From the NCBI GenBank assembly GCA_002317175.1, contig DCJA01000023.1, positions 134,409 to 198,408 of the forward strand: a stretch of 64,000 nt of DNA, in the 5' to 3' direction. A model generated the notes under the pieces. The model worked only from the letters and a program-made list of their open reading frames with translations, did not search any database and was not told the DNA's origin. Below, piece by piece: positions 51,701 to 60,539 of the stretch. The position numbers and the translations under genes are program-made. The stretch is from Lachnospiraceae bacterium UBA1712 (lineage in GTDB: Bacteria > Bacillota > Clostridia > Lachnospirales > Lachnospiraceae). Position 1 is the first letter of the stretch, and each line of letters begins with the position of its first letter.

Positions 51701-52498
51701 AAACCTACAGTATTTATTCCTGTAATGCCAGGAACAAACTGTGAATATGATACAGCAAAGGCATTCGAAAGAGCTGGAGCAGAAGTTAAGACTGTTGTAT
51801 TTAAGAATATGACAGGTTCAATGATTGAAGACAGTTTTAAGGCTTACAAGGAAGCTATTGATCAGTCACAGATCATTATGTTCCCAGGTGGTTTCTCAGC
51901 GGGTGATGAACCAGATGGTTCAGCTAAGTTCTTCGCTACAGCCTTCCAGAATGAGATGATGAAGGAAGCTGTTATGAAGCTTCTTAATGAAAGAGATGGT
52001 CTTGCACTTGGTATCTGTAATGGTTTCCAGGCTCTTATCAAGCTTGGTCTTGTACCAAACGGAGAGATTACTGGTCAGGATTCAAATTCACCTACACTTA
52101 CATTTAACACTATTAACCGTCACATCTCTAAGATGGTATATACAAAGGTTGTTTCAAATAAGTCTCCTTGGTTACAGGGAGCTGAGGTTGGCAAGACATA
52201 CGTTAACCCAGCCAGCCATGGTGAAGGTCGTTTCGTAGCTCCTAAGGAGTGGCTCGATAAGCTTATTGCCAACGGTCAGGTTGCAACAGTTTACTCTGAC
52301 AATGATGGTAATGTAAGTATGGATGAAGAGTACAATATCAATGGTTCTTACATGTCAATCGAGGGTATTACTTCTCCAGACGGTAGAGTACTTGGAAAGA
52401 TGGCTCATTCAGAAAGACGTGATTCATCAGTTGCAATTAACATCTACGGTGAGCAGGATCTCAAGATCTTTGAAAGTGGTGTTAAGTACTTCATGTAA
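48713..52498 (+). CDS. purL: Phosphoribosylformylglycinamidine synthase (single chain)
   Basis: A 1261-residue large-type FGAM synthase: N-terminal PurS-like region, two AIR-synthase-type halves (SDHCRHTTFSTEL, NETHNHPTEIEPFGGAATCLGGAIRDPLSGRG with the ATP site; GGKDSMSGTF) and a C-terminal class-I glutaminase domain with MPGTNCEYDTAKAFERAGAE and the catalytic-cysteine motif GICNGFQ. It uses ATP and glutamine to make FGAM, an earlier step of the pathway served by purC and purB. It has AAGAGG before ATG and its own terminator. The single-chain form is usual in Lachnospiraceae. Confidence 0.96.
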   Translation: MKTRRIYVEKKTPYAVKAKELKEDIGSYLGIKVDGVRELIRYDVEGISDEVYATATKMIFSEPPVDDYYEETYPIAADEKAFSVEALPGQFDQRADSAEQCIGFIDAEAKPIVKSAITYVIKGNVSDEDMDKIKAYCVNPVDSRINDAPKPETLVTEYDDPADVKIFDGFKDMSETDLKALYDSLGLAMTFKDFQHIQNYFVTEEKRDPSMTEIRVLDTYWSDHCRHTTFSTELKNVEFDDGYYREPIEMTYQAYLDTKEEIYKGRTDKFVCLMDVALMGMKKLRADGKLEDMEVSDEINACSVVVPVEMEYEDGKVTEEWLVFFKNETHNHPTEIEPFGGAATCLGGAIRDPLSGRGYVYQAMRVTGAADPTVPVSATLKGKLSQKKLVRGAASGYSSYGNQIGLATGYVKEVYHPNYVAKRMEIGAVMGAAPRRCVKRENSDPGDIIILLGGRTGRDGCGGATGSSKVHTEASIETCGAEVQKGNAPTERKIQRLFRREEVAALIKKCNDFGAGGVSVAIGELADGLTVDLDLVPKKYAGLDGTELAISESQERMAVVVDPKDVDTFLAYAEEENLEAVCVATVTEEPRLVLKWRGKEIVNIARAFLDTNGAHQETDVRVNIPSEEAKVIDKITIEKVAADIEADDAKAAMLDTLSDLNVCSQKGLVEMFDSSIGAASVFMPYGGKTQLTETQTMVAKLPVLKGKTDVVTMMSYGFDPYVSSWSPYHGAIYAITQSMAKIVAAGGDYSKIRFTFQEYFRRMTDKAERWSQPFAALLGAFDAQIGFGLPAIGGKDSMSGTFNDIDVPPTLVSFAVDTAKAGDIVTPELKAAGNKLVRFQLEKDDYDVPVYEEVKKLFDEVRRLEQEGVIVSAYALDQYGVMPSAAKMAFGNSLGVTFDSDLELEDLFTPAMGDIMAEVDADKLAQIDTDYIVIGEVTGDGKFTYKETSIEQEEALKAWKGTLEKVFPTKAVKGEDKVDMPLYKADSIYVCKNKIAKPTVFIPVMPGTNCEYDTAKAFERAGAEVKTVVFKNMTGSMIEDSFKAYKEAIDQSQIIMFPGGFSAGDEPDGSAKFFATAFQNEMMKEAVMKLLNERDGLALGICNGFQALIKLGLVPNGEITGQDSNSPTLTFNTINRHISKMVYTKVVSNKSPWLQGAEVGKTYVNPASHGEGRFVAPKEWLDKLIANGQVATVYSDNDGNVSMDEEYNINGSYMSIEGITSPDGRVLGKMAHSERRDSSVAINIYGEQDLKIFESGVKYFM

Positions 52499-52571
52499 TT
52501 GGATATGAAGAATGCTTTATAATAAAGCGTAAAAAATAGAAGTAATTATAGACTTATATAAGTCAATCAAG

Positions 52572-52612
52572 AAAGAAGGACCTGGATGCGTATGCAACCA
52601 AGGTCCTTCTTT
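52572..52612. terminator. Bidirectional terminator between purL and the SGNH hydrolase gene
   Basis: AAAGAAGGACCT (52572-52583) pairs with AGGTCCTTCTTT (52601-52612); T/A-rich on both sides, serving convergent genes. Confidence 0.85.
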
Positions 52613-52712
52613 GTATATGAAATATTATTCTTATGTTATGTATGAAATGCTTTACGGATGATTGTATATATGAACCTCCTGGTAAATGTAACAAAATAAA
52701 TTATACTACAAA

Positions 52713-53933
52713 CTACCACAGCTGCAATGCTACTGCAGCGGCTTCAGCCATGGCTTTATATCCAGCGGCACTTGGATGAAGATGGTCTCCGGAATCATAT
52801 ATAGGAAGAAATGCGGATGGATCTTCAGGATCTCGAACTGCAAGATCAAAATCAATACATCCATCTAGCAGATCTGTGCTGCGAAGGAAATCATTGAACT
52901 GATTTCTGAGAACTTCTCTGAAGTCCGCATATGTTCTCCAGCCCTTAATAGGAAGAAGCGTGCCGGCGTATATCTTAAGACCCATAGCACGGGCTTCTGT
53001 TATATAGTATTTGAAGCCGTCAATCAGTTCATCTATTGTGGGCAGATCGGACATTGGTCTGAAAGGATTTACATCCACGCCTACTGGATGAATGATATCG
53101 TTGATTCCCTGCTGAAGAATAATTGTATCAACACCATTGGCCGAAGGAATTTCATGCTTGAAACGATTGCTGGCTTTAAGACCATAGCTCTCATAGGTTA
53201 TGCAACTGTATTCACGAAGGATACGCGAACCACTGGTGGCCTTCCTGATAATGGACACATTGCTATAATCCATACTGCCAGTATTTGTATTGCCATAATC
53301 CACATTGGCGGCATTCATATTGTCATAATCTTTGTCAGCAGCAACAGAGCTATTAGCCGAATCTTTGTACTTAAGAGCAAGATAGTCTGGCCAGTCCTGG
53401 GCTGTGATAGAATCACCGTAGCAAAGAATAGATCTCTTATCTGAGCTGGTTTTTATTGACACATCTGTCAGGAAATATACGATACTGGTTTTTCTGGAAA
53501 TATCAATTGGAAAAGCCTCCATGGCGCAGCCGTCACCAATACAATAGCTGCCACCTGAAAGTGGCCCCTGTACATATACTGCAGATCTCATCTGTGTATA
53601 TTCAGCAAGGTAAATTGACAGGTAAACAACATCATCCGTGTTGACATATATGTCACAGATATCAGACACCTGACTGCAGCCAGGCTGTAGTGTTAGTTCA
53701 TGCTTTCCTTCAAATAAAATATCATAAAACACTGAATTGACTAATGCAGTCACTTTGCTTATTATCACGTCTTCTGTGCCGCAATAGTTGTCCAAAGTTA
53801 TCTTTAGCCCTTGTCCGTCGAAAGGGCTGTGGATGGGATAACGTAATGATATATTTTTAGAGAAAGCTTCTGGACGGTTTTCGGCAATGGAAACCGCATT
53901 GCCCCAGATTGAAACCCATTTATTATTAGTCAT
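52713..53933 (-). CDS. SGNH/GDSL family esterase with an N-terminal beta domain
   Basis: A 406-residue protein. Residues 1-165 are a beta-rich domain (AxeA/CE2-like placement); the SGNH hydrolase domain follows with block I LCYGDSITAQDWP (Ser), block III LQQGINDI (Asn) and block V DSGDHLHPSAAGY (Asp-His). Such enzymes deacetylate xylan or other sugars, which fits a plant-polysaccharide degrader. No signal peptide, so it is probably cytoplasmic. An insert of about 30 residues (about 200-230) holds three DYxN decapeptide-like repeats. AAGGAGA precedes ATG on the - strand. Confidence 0.85.
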   Translation of the reverse strand: MTNNKWVSIWGNAVSIAENRPEAFSKNISLRYPIHSPFDGQGLKITLDNYCGTEDVIISKVTALVNSVFYDILFEGKHELTLQPGCSQVSDICDIYVNTDDVVYLSIYLAEYTQMRSAVYVQGPLSGGSYCIGDGCAMEAFPIDISRKTSIVYFLTDVSIKTSSDKRSILCYGDSITAQDWPDYLALKYKDSANSSVAADKDYDNMNAANVDYGNTNTGSMDYSNVSIIRKATSGSRILREYSCITYESYGLKASNRFKHEIPSANGVDTIILQQGINDIIHPVGVDVNPFRPMSDLPTIDELIDGFKYYITEARAMGLKIYAGTLLPIKGWRTYADFREVLRNQFNDFLRSTDLLDGCIDFDLAVRDPEDPSAFLPIYDSGDHLHPSAAGYKAMAEAAAVALQLW

Positions 53934-53968
53934 AAATTCTCCTTACTGAGTGTATAGGTTCTTAGCAG

Positions 53969-53987
53969 ATTAATTTTTCAAATTAAT
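53969..53987. promoter_or_regulatory. Palindrome upstream of the SGNH hydrolase gene
   Basis: ATTAATTT, 3-nt centre, AAATTAAT, with CAGATT/AATCTG outside it. It lies in the divergent region between the hydrolase gene and azlC and could be an operator; AT-rich composition makes chance occurrence possible. Confidence 0.35.
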
Positions 53988-54109
53988 TCTTTCAATCTGT
54001 TATATTAGCATATGTAAATGGCTAGTGCGAATAATACTGGAAAAAATAGTAACAATAGTATAGTATTTTTCTTTAGTGAGTTGTTCTCACTACAGGAGTT
54101 TTGGATGCA

Positions 54110-54781
54110 ATGAAAAAATATGTAAAAAAAGCTTTTATTGATACTTTGCCTATAATGGCAGGATATATAGTTTTGGGAATTGGTTTTGGTGTGGTTTTAA
54201 AAAGTGCAGGCTATGGTCTTGGATGGGCACTGGCAATGAGCGTGTTTATATTCGCAGGATCCATGCAGTATGCTATGGTAGGTCTACTAACTGGTGGAGC
54301 ATCATTTCTGACAATAGCCATCACAACCTTTCTGGTTAATGCGCGTCATCTGTTTTATGGCATGTCTATGATAGAGAAATACAAGGATGCAGGTGCAAGA
54401 AAACCTTATCTGATTTTTGCTTTATCTGATGAGACTTATTCTCTGGTGTGCAACAGTGATGAGGGCAGGGATTATTATTTGCTGGTATCAATGTTTGATC
54501 AGATCTATTGGATAATAGGCAGTGTGATTGGATCTCTGCTGGGAGCTATTATTCCATTTAATACAGAAGGAATTGATTTCTCGCTTACAGCCTTGTTTAT
54601 TGTTGTATATACGGATCAGTGGCTAAACACTAAAAATCATGTGTCGGCTATTATCGGAATAGTGGCGTCTGTAGTATGTCTTGTTCTGTGCGGTAGCGAC
54701 AAGTTCTTAATTCCAGCCATGATTAGCATTATGGTTCTTCTTTTTGTCATGAAGAAATTTTGCATAAAGGAGGAAGAGTGA
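54110..54781 (+). CDS. azlC: AzlC family branched-chain amino-acid exporter, large subunit
   Basis: A 223-residue membrane protein with about six helices and the AzlC hallmark sequence FAGSMQYAMVGLLTGGASFLTIAITTFLVNARHLFYGMSM. With AzlD it exports branched-chain amino acids or analogues. ATG 54110 is chosen with CAGGAG upstream (11 nt); a small hairpin AGTGAG/CTCACT (54075-54091) sits just before that site. It is followed at 1 nt by azlD. Confidence 0.92.
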   Translation: MKKYVKKAFIDTLPIMAGYIVLGIGFGVVLKSAGYGLGWALAMSVFIFAGSMQYAMVGLLTGGASFLTIAITTFLVNARHLFYGMSMIEKYKDAGARKPYLIFALSDETYSLVCNSDEGRDYYLLVSMFDQIYWIIGSVIGSLLGAIIPFNTEGIDFSLTALFIVVYTDQWLNTKNHVSAIIGIVASVVCLVLCGSDKFLIPAMISIMVLLFVMKKFCIKEEE

Positions 54782-54782
54782 T

Positions 54783-55109
54783 ATGAACTGGTATGCAGTA
54801 ATAGCTATAGCGATATCAGCCTTGGTTACAGTAAGCCTCAGGGCAGTCCCGTTTGTTGCTTTCAGAGGGAACAAGCAACTTCCTGCCTTTGTAGACTATT
54901 TAGGAAAGACCCTTCCATATGCTATAATGGGAATGTTGGTGATATTTTGTTTGAAATCAACCAGTTTTGCACTGACAAGAGGCTGGGCTCCACAACTTAT
55001 TGCGGGAGCACTGGTTGTAGTAACTTACGTGTGGAAGAAGAGTACCATTCTCAGCATTGTGGCTGGAACAGCCTGCTACATGGTATTGATTCAGATTGTT
55101 TTTAGATAA
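54783..55109 (+). CDS. azlD: AzlD family branched-chain amino-acid exporter, small subunit
   Basis: A 108-residue membrane protein with four helices; it begins MNWYAVIAIAISALVTVSLR and has the AzlD region RAVPFVAFRGNKQLPAFVDYLGKTLPYAIMGML split over helices 1-2. AGGAGGAAGAG precedes ATG. Acts with AzlC. The HD-GYP gene starts 13 nt after its stop. Confidence 0.92.
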   Translation: MNWYAVIAIAISALVTVSLRAVPFVAFRGNKQLPAFVDYLGKTLPYAIMGMLVIFCLKSTSFALTRGWAPQLIAGALVVVTYVWKKSTILSIVAGTACYMVLIQIVFR

Positions 55110-55122
55110 CGAGGATATTTAT

Positions 55123-56817
55123 ATGGTCAATGCTCTCTATACGGGCTTGTTTTTAATATCGTTCATTTTACTGATGGTGCTGATTGTAGCGTTCAAGAAA
55201 AGAATTGCTATATTTTACGTATTATTATTTTCGGGTGTTCTGGTTGTAAATATGGGATACATGCAAATGATAAATGCGGATACACTTAAGATGGCGTTGT
55301 TTGCCAATCAGGTAATATATCTGGGGGCTTCTTTTTGCCCATTTTTCCTGTTTATGTGTATAGCTGATCTGTGTAAGACACAAGTAAAACGAATCTATCA
55401 GGCTTTCTTTGTTCTCTACGGAGCTTTAATATTTGCATTTTCTTCTACAGTGGGTGTGATTGATGGATATTATAAAAGTGTATACCTGGTTCAGGAAAAT
55501 GGAATCAGCAGACTTGTTAAAGACTATGGTCCGCTGCATACTCTTTATCCAGTCGATCTTCTGATCGTAATGTTAAGTGCAATCTATATAGTTGTTAAAG
55601 CGATTAAGAGAAAAAAGGACGTATCCATAATCAATTCGGTGGGAATGATTGTGATACTTGCAGTAGACAATTTTGCTTATCTGGCAGAAAAAATATTCAA
55701 GGCGGATTTTGATTTGATTCCATTTATGTATGTTTTTTCTGAGATAGCTATACTGTATTTCCTAAGAAGAATAAGCCTTTATGATGTATCATCAATCTCG
55801 GCTGATTCCATGATTGATAACGAGGAGTTTGGCTTTGTATTATTTGATAACAAACTGAGATACCTGGGCGCAGATGAGACTGCCAAAAACTGGTTCCCTG
55901 AGATACGTAACTGGGATATGGATGCCGTGGTAAGCAATATTGGAGATTCCAGACTGCTCAAGCAAATGAGTCTGTGGATTAATCATGAAGACAACAGCGA
56001 GGCGATACATGTCCAGTGCAATGACAGCATACTTGAAGTTAGACATGGAGTGCTTCGAGAGAATCACAGGACCAATGTTCATATAGCGTATCTTAAAGAT
56101 GACACCAAGCAGCAGGAATACACAAAGCTGATTGAAGAATATAACGATAACCTGGAGAGAGAAGTTCAAAAGAAGACAGAGAAGCTTCGAAGCGTCCAGT
56201 CTGATATCATTCTGAGTATGGCATCAATTGTTGAAAACAGAGATAGCAATACAGGCGGTCATATAGCAAGAACCAGTGATATTATAAAGATATTTGTAAG
56301 GCATCTGAGAGACAATTGTTCCTTCAAGGAAGCTGATAAGGACATGGCACGATGCATAATAAAGGCAGCACCATTGCATGACTTTGGTAAGATTGGTATT
56401 CCTGACAGTGTGCTCAACAAACCAGGCAGGTTCGAACCAGAAGAATACGAGAAGATGAAAGAACACTCAGCCAAAGGTGCTGTAATCGTGGAGAAGATTC
56501 TCAAACATTCGGAGGATTATAAGTTTAGAAATATAGCAATCAATGTGGCGCATTATCATCATGAAAAATGGGATGGAAGTGGCTATCCAAAAGGTCTTAA
56601 GGCAAAAGAGATTCCATTTGAAGCAAGAGTAATGGCGTTGGCGGATGTGTTTGATGCTTTGGTAAGTAAGAGAGTGTACAAGGAAAGCTTTAGCTATGAT
56701 AAAGCATTTTCAATAATAGAGGAGTCCTGTGGATCACATTTTGATCCAGAACTGTGTGTAGAGTTTTTAAAATGCAGACCTCAGTTGGAAGAATTATATA
56801 ATTCTTATGAAGATTAA
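55123..56817 (+). CDS. Membrane HD-GYP domain protein (putative c-di-GMP phosphodiesterase)
   Basis: A 564-residue protein: seven or eight membrane helices (about 5-215) of the histidine-kinase-N-terminal 7TM type, a PAS-like middle (about 230-330), a coiled coil (330-360) and an HD-GYP domain (about 365-560) with HDFGKIGIPDSVLNKPG (His419-Asp420) and HHEKWDGSGYPKGL (from His479), both the HD and GYP motifs complete. HD-GYP enzymes open c-di-GMP to GMP. ATG 55123 is preferred (GAGG upstream). It follows azlCD closely, so it may share their transcript. Confidence 0.9.
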   Translation: MVNALYTGLFLISFILLMVLIVAFKKRIAIFYVLLFSGVLVVNMGYMQMINADTLKMALFANQVIYLGASFCPFFLFMCIADLCKTQVKRIYQAFFVLYGALIFAFSSTVGVIDGYYKSVYLVQENGISRLVKDYGPLHTLYPVDLLIVMLSAIYIVVKAIKRKKDVSIINSVGMIVILAVDNFAYLAEKIFKADFDLIPFMYVFSEIAILYFLRRISLYDVSSISADSMIDNEEFGFVLFDNKLRYLGADETAKNWFPEIRNWDMDAVVSNIGDSRLLKQMSLWINHEDNSEAIHVQCNDSILEVRHGVLRENHRTNVHIAYLKDDTKQQEYTKLIEEYNDNLEREVQKKTEKLRSVQSDIILSMASIVENRDSNTGGHIARTSDIIKIFVRHLRDNCSFKEADKDMARCIIKAAPLHDFGKIGIPDSVLNKPGRFEPEEYEKMKEHSAKGAVIVEKILKHSEDYKFRNIAINVAHYHHEKWDGSGYPKGLKAKEIPFEARVMALADVFDALVSKRVYKESFSYDKAFSIIEESCGSHFDPELCVEFLKCRPQLEELYNSYED

Positions 56818-56866
56818 AAAAGGAATCAGATTTGAAGAATACTTCAATTCTGATTCCTTTATTTTG
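56818..56866. terminator. Bidirectional terminator, HD-GYP and ECF S-component genes
   Basis: A 19-bp stem with one mismatch (AAAGGAATCAGA... with ...TCTGATTCCTTT, loop AATA) is flanked by A and T runs and lies between convergent genes. Confidence 0.9.
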
Positions 56867-56891
56867 CTTTAAGATTGTAAATGCGAGTATT

Positions 56892-57620
56892 TTACTTGGT
56901 ACCCTTAAGAATAGGGCTTAAGTGCTTGTACAATACCAATGTAAGAATCGTATTGACTGCGCCCTTGATAACATTGAGTGGAGCAACAATTAACAGAATG
57001 AAACTTGTAAGAGAAGTTACATGACTGTTAACAGCTGTACCCATACCGATAATGACCTCGATATCCATACCAAACATCTTGGCAAATACAGGTAACAGGT
57101 AGAAAGCGTTAAATGAGCTTCCAACGATGGTTATCATAATCGTACCAACTACACAAGCGATGATTGCAGTGGATTTGGTCTTCTTAAGACGATAAATGAT
57201 AGTTGCTGGAAGGATAAAACTGCAACCAACAAAGAAGTTGGCAAGTTCTCCCACGAAAGCTGTTGAAGTACCCTTGATGAGAGTCTTGAGCAGCACCTTT
57301 AAGAATTCAATCATAACACCAACAACTGGTCCAAATGCGAATCCGCCAATCAGTGCTGGTAATTCTGAAAGATCAAGCTTATATATTCCAGGTGGCGCAA
57401 ATGGAACTGTAAACTCAAAGAGCATAAGTACAGTTGAGATTGCGGCAAACATACCTGTGACAACCATTTTTCTGGTAGAGAGAATCCTCTCTGTGTCATT
57501 GCTCTTCTTCTTTGCATATTTCTCAACTGCATAAGCAATCAGAAACATGAGAAAAATTACAAGGGCGAATACCAGAAGAAATGTGGCATTATCTACAATC
57601 TGAGAAAGTATATTATTCAT
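56892..57620 (-). CDS. ECF transporter S component, RibU-like (riboflavin)
   Basis: A 242-residue membrane protein with an extra N-terminal helix (about 10-32), then the six-helix S-component core. The region YKLDLSELPALIGGFAFGPVVG followed by ELANFFVG matches the RibU/ECF S layout, where it binds riboflavin or another vitamin and is energised by a shared EcfAAT module encoded elsewhere. No FMN riboswitch was recognised upstream; the upstream region is only about 40 nt from -10 box to start. Substrate therefore uncertain. Confidence 0.8.
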   Translation of the reverse strand: MNNILSQIVDNATFLLVFALVIFLMFLIAYAVEKYAKKKSNDTERILSTRKMVVTGMFAAISTVLMLFEFTVPFAPPGIYKLDLSELPALIGGFAFGPVVGVMIEFLKVLLKTLIKGTSTAFVGELANFFVGCSFILPATIIYRLKKTKSTAIIACVVGTIMITIVGSSFNAFYLLPVFAKMFGMDIEVIIGMGTAVNSHVTSLTSFILLIVAPLNVIKGAVNTILTLVLYKHLSPILKGTK

Positions 57621-57657
57621 AATAATTAACCTGCCTGTTTATTTATTTTTCGCTGTA

Positions 57658-57687
57658 ATATTAGCGCGATTATGCTTGCTGTGTCAA
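57658..57687 (-). promoter_or_regulatory. Promoter of the ECF S-component gene (- strand)
   Basis: On the - strand TTGACA (57682-57687), 18-bp spacer, TAATAT (57658-57663). The -10 box lies in a near-palindrome (CGCTGTAATATTAGCG), a possible operator. Confidence 0.65.
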
Positions 57688-57872
57688 CAACTGCAAAAAG
57701 CAGAATAATAAACACAATGAGAAAAAATGTTTATTATATAAAGCGAATATAAATAATTTATTAAGATTGAAATAAGTGTATTTACCCATTATCGAATAGG
57801 ATTTATACTTTACAATTGTGAGCGCCCGTGATGGCAGCTCGAACGGAATAAGGAATGGAAAGAGGGAGTAAC

Positions 57873-59828
57873 ATGAAGAAAATTCTGGGATTTATCAAGA
57901 AGCATAAGAAGGCAATAATCATTGTTGCTATTCTTCTTGTTGTGGGAATTGGCGGCTTTAAGATTTATCAGGCGATAAACAAAGCCAAGAACCTGCTTGC
58001 GGGGATGCAGAGTTCAGCCAGCACAGAAGAAATTGAGGAAAGGGACATTGTGAACAGTGTAACGGCTACTGGTACCATAGTTGCTGTAGATAAGAGAACA
58101 CTGAGCTCAACTGTTACGGGGGTAAAGGTTAAGCAGCTCAATGTCAAAGTAGGAGACAGTGTTAATGCGGGGGATATCATCTGTCTTCTTGATGGAGAGA
58201 ATCTGGAACAGCAGCTTGCGGATGCCAAGACTATGCTCAATGCAGATGCAGGACGTTCAAGTCTGGATGTAAGCTCAAGTAACAGAGGTCTCAATGAGGC
58301 GATAACAACAAGAGACATCAGCGCTACAAGAGGTGAGCAGGACAAGAAGGATGCTTACAACGATGTGCAGGCTGCTGCAAATGAGTGCCAGGAGGCTAAG
58401 GACAAATACGATAGCGCAGCTAATACTACTCGTAATGCAAAAAATGATCTTGAGGCAGCACAGCGAGCTTTGGATGAAGCGGAGGCTGGGAACGCTCCTA
58501 ATACTGAAGAAATAAAAGCTCAAATGGTATCTGTTTCAAAAGATTTTGATGACAGATTGTCTTTGCTTAGAAATTATATTAATTCGATTCAAGAAAAATA
58601 CCCGGATGTACCCATTTCGTCAAATCCTGCAGATGGGGTGATAAAAGGAGAATACAATTACATTGTTAGCGGATGGGATACAGGCATAACAGACATTAGT
58701 TCTGATATTAGCAATTTATCGGTATGGTCAATATATACTGGTGACAATAGTGATATTAGAAATGTGATAAATGACCATATATCAACTCTTAAGAGTGAAC
58801 AGGCTCAAGTTGCAACACTTTCGGGGAGTCTTTCGCAAAATGTTCCAGGAGACGTTGAAGGTGCTAATGCAAGATTGGCTCAGGCTAAAGCAGCCTATGA
58901 GTCAGCTCTTGTAAATGAGGAATCTCAGAAGTCTATGTATGAATCAAAGGCGAAGACTGTAGAGTCGCTTATTGATTCTTATAACAATGTACTAAGAAAT
59001 ATTGAAGACTCAGCTCGTAGCAATGAAAGCAACGTTGCTTCTCGAGTTGATGGTGTAAAGAGCAGCCAGCTCTCAGCCAGTACAGCAACACTTAGCGATA
59101 AGAGAAACATCGAACAGTTGCAGGAGCAGGTGGATAGCTGTGTGGTGACATCTACTATTGGAGGAATCGTAACAGATGTATCTGTGGTGGAAGGCGACAA
59201 CTACGTGGGCGGTGCCATTGTTACAATAGAGAATACTTCTGACTATGAGATCTCAGCTCAGATTGATGAGTATGATATTGCCAAGATTAAGGTGGGACAG
59301 GAAGTAATCGTAAAGACCAATGGAACTGGAACACTTGAGATGAAGGGCGAGGTTAAGTCTATTGCACCACATGCTTCACAGAACCTTAGTAGTACAGGGG
59401 TTAAGTATGAGGTCAAGATAGCTCTTCTTGATAAGAACCCTGACATACGTCTGGATATGACAGCTAAGGTTGAGATTATCTGCGATAAGAGCGAGGGAGT
59501 ACTTTCTGTGGCATCTGAAGCAATTCAGGAAGATGAAGAAGGTAACTTCTTTGTGGAAGTATTAGACAGTGGTAGCACCATAGACTCTTCAGAACTGATT
59601 AGTAATCCTGAGGGAATGAGCAAGGAAGATGTAGAAGCACTCCAGAGTGGCGAAAAGACATACGAAAGTCACAATGTATATATAACAAAGGGATTAGTAG
59701 GCGATTATTACACAGAGATTTCAGGCGATGGACTTGAGGTCGGAACCAAGATAGTAATTCCGAATGACGGCGCATTTTCTGATATGGAAGAGTATATGAG
59801 TGAAGCAGGAGCAGCGGGAGGTTTCTAA
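57873..59828 (+). CDS. MacA/HlyD-like efflux adaptor (membrane fusion protein)
   Basis: A 651-residue protein: one N-terminal membrane helix (about 10-30), first half of a lipoyl-like domain (about 50-105, TVTGVKVKQLNVKVGDSVNAGDIICLLDGE), a very long coiled coil (about 110-415), second lipoyl half (VDSCVVTSTIGGIVTDVSVVEGD) and beta-barrel plus membrane-proximal domains to the end. It is longer than usual MacA (about 370-400) because of the coiled coil and an inserted stretch. AGAGGGAG precedes ATG 57873; ATG 57855 is also in frame. Works with the MacB-like genes that follow to export a peptide or drug. Confidence 0.88.
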   Translation: MKKILGFIKKHKKAIIIVAILLVVGIGGFKIYQAINKAKNLLAGMQSSASTEEIEERDIVNSVTATGTIVAVDKRTLSSTVTGVKVKQLNVKVGDSVNAGDIICLLDGENLEQQLADAKTMLNADAGRSSLDVSSSNRGLNEAITTRDISATRGEQDKKDAYNDVQAAANECQEAKDKYDSAANTTRNAKNDLEAAQRALDEAEAGNAPNTEEIKAQMVSVSKDFDDRLSLLRNYINSIQEKYPDVPISSNPADGVIKGEYNYIVSGWDTGITDISSDISNLSVWSIYTGDNSDIRNVINDHISTLKSEQAQVATLSGSLSQNVPGDVEGANARLAQAKAAYESALVNEESQKSMYESKAKTVESLIDSYNNVLRNIEDSARSNESNVASRVDGVKSSQLSASTATLSDKRNIEQLQEQVDSCVVTSTIGGIVTDVSVVEGDNYVGGAIVTIENTSDYEISAQIDEYDIAKIKVGQEVIVKTNGTGTLEMKGEVKSIAPHASQNLSSTGVKYEVKIALLDKNPDIRLDMTAKVEIICDKSEGVLSVASEAIQEDEEGNFFVEVLDSGSTIDSSELISNPEGMSKEDVEALQSGEKTYESHNVYITKGLVGDYYTEISGDGLEVGTKIVIPNDGAFSDMEEYMSEAGAAGGF

Positions 59829-60539
59829 ATGGAAGAACAGCAGAAGAAACCTATTATCTGCCTGCGTGACATAAGAAAGAACTTCTTTATCGGAACCCCC
59901 AATGAACTGAAAGTACTAAAGGGAATTGATCTTACTGTATACGAAGGCGAATTCGTAGCCATTGTAGGTCAGTCAGGTTCTGGTAAATCTACTCTTATGA
60001 ATATCATAGGTGCTTTGGACAGACCAACATCAGGAGAGTATACCCTTGATGATGTAGATGTAATCAAAGCCAAAGACAGCGAATTGTCAGGAATTAGAAA
60101 TAAAAAAATAGGTTTTGTATTTCAGACATATAATTTAATATCTAAGACCAATGCACTCAGAAATGTTGAGATGCCTATGCTTTATGCAGGAATGGGCAGA
60201 AAAGAAAGACAAAAGAGAGCAGAAGAGTTGATGGAACTGGTTGGAATGGGAGATCGTATGAAACATCTTCCTGAAGAGCTATCGGGAGGTCAGAAACAGC
60301 GTGTGGCTATTGCTCGAGCTATGGCCAATGACCCTGCTATTATTCTTGCAGATGAACCAACCGGTGCTCTTGATTCTGAAACAGGCAGACTGGTCATGGA
60401 TATTTTTCATAAGCTTCATAAGGAACAGGGTAAGACAATCGTGCTGATTACGCATTCTCCTGAACTGGCTGAAGAAACAGAGCGTCTCATTACTCTCAAG
60501 GACGGAGAGATAGTGGGGGAAAGACGAGGTAAAGCATAA
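59829..60539 (+). CDS. MacB-like ABC transporter ATP-binding protein
   Basis: A 236-residue LolD/MacB-type ATPase: Walker A GQSGSGKST, Q-loop FVFQTYNLI, signature LSGGQKQRVAIARAM, Walker B IILADEPTGALDSE, switch ITHSPELAEE. It begins directly after the adaptor gene stop and overlaps the permease gene by one base. With a FtsX-type permease it drives mechanotransmission rather than substrate passage through the membrane. Confidence 0.93.
   Translation: MEEQQKKPIICLRDIRKNFFIGTPNELKVLKGIDLTVYEGEFVAIVGQSGSGKSTLMNIIGALDRPTSGEYTLDDVDVIKAKDSELSGIRNKKIGFVFQTYNLISKTNALRNVEMPMLYAGMGRKERQKRAEELMELVGMGDRMKHLPEELSGGQKQRVAIARAMANDPAIILADEPTGALDSETGRLVMDIFHKLHKEQGKTIVLITHSPELAEETERLITLKDGEIVGERRGKA

Noticed and set aside
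57621..57700. FMN riboswitch upstream of the RibU-like gene
   Set aside because: The region from promoter to start is too short and no RFN conserved blocks are present.
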